A stretch of DNA of 64,000 nucleotides from Streptomyces sp. NRRL S-350 (GTDB lineage: Bacteria > Actinomycetota > Actinomycetes > Streptomycetales > Streptomycetaceae), in the NCBI RefSeq assembly GCF_000719705.1, contig NZ_JOHO01000009.1, positions 121,542 to 185,541 on the forward strand. Direction: 5' to 3'. A program made the translations under genes and the position numbers. Of this stretch, positions 63,990-64,000 are shown piece after piece. Each line of letters starts with the position of its first letter. Positions within the stretch are counted from its first letter, which is position 1. The notes under the pieces are model-generated. The model saw nothing but the letters and a program-made list of their open reading frames with translations, had not been told where the DNA came from and ran no database searches.

Positions 63990-64000
63990 CTTGGCAAGGG

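Overview
This is a high-GC (about 72 percent by eye) chromosomal segment of a Streptomyces-like actinomycete (Streptomyces or Kitasatospora; the sequence alone does not let me choose). The evidence is extreme third-position GC, GTG and even TTG starts, many AGGAGG-type ribosome sites, candidate leaderless genes, and lineage hallmarks: the Scy/FilP polar cytoskeleton, isobutyryl-CoA mutase, the GlgE maltosyltransferase pathway, DUF397/Scr1-type regulators and RsbW-like ATPases. From memory, the gene order closely follows the S. coelicolor core region around SCO5391-SCO5469. That is a recollection, not a database result. I see no transposase, phage gene, tRNA, rRNA or CRISPR array.

Layout. 1-3.3 kb: end of a small conserved gene, an ABC-2 exporter pair, an alpha/beta hydrolase with a small partner. 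3.3-9.1 kb: filP and the giant coiled-coil gene scy. 9.7-12.6 kb: methylmalonyl-CoA epimerase, acetyl-CoA acetyltransferase and the MeaB GTPase. 12.7-17.2 kb: a MarR regulator, three overlapping AIM24-family genes, a DUF2127 membrane protein and a DUF3817 protein. 17.3-21 kb: two tandem secreted M4 metalloproteases with a shared upstream element. 21.4-26.4 kb: a MarR regulator, a second DUF3817 protein, icmA behind two in-phase palindromes, a TetR regulator and a thioredoxin-TPR protein. 27.1-30.1 kb: a three-gene envelope module (DUF6230, DUF6114, Pro/Ala/Thr-rich secreted protein). 30.2-35.2 kb: pyruvate kinase, acetate kinase and phosphate acetyltransferase. 35.4-47.2 kb: glgB, maltokinase, treS and glgE, divergent from glgP. 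47.3-54.5 kb: a secreted protein, a heterodimeric ABC exporter and the debranching enzyme glgX. 54.7-58.9 kb: three tandem lipoprotein L,D-transpeptidases. 59-62.5 kb: small regulatory genes (two RsbW-like ATPases, a zinc-ribbon wHTH protein, a DUF397/Scr1-type pair). 62.6-63.9 kb: L-serine dehydratase.

How it works together. Two metabolic blocks dominate. One is coenzyme-A/B12 chemistry (epimerase, thiolase, MeaB, IcmA), which links branched-chain acyl-CoA and propionyl-CoA to polyketide precursors and the TCA cycle. The other is carbon storage: TreS makes maltose from trehalose, maltokinase phosphorylates it, GlgE polymerises maltose 1-phosphate, GlgB branches, and GlgP and GlgX degrade. 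Pyk-AckA-Pta is the overflow route from glycolysis to acetate. The rest concerns hyphal shape and envelope: polarity proteins, peptidoglycan 3-3 crosslinkers, secreted proteases and an uncharacterised envelope triad.

A recurring theme is local duplication: two M4 proteases, three AIM24 proteins, three L,D-transpeptidases, two DUF3817 proteins, two MarR regulators and two small ATPases. A second theme is promoter architecture: at least six genes carry a TANNNT hexamer 6-7 nt before the start codon, as in leaderless mRNAs. The strongest leads for something undescribed are the DUF6230/DUF6114/PAT-rich triad with a possible TetR link, the AIM24 operon whose -10 box sits inside a 13-bp inverted repeat, and the long basic N-terminal extension on GlgE.
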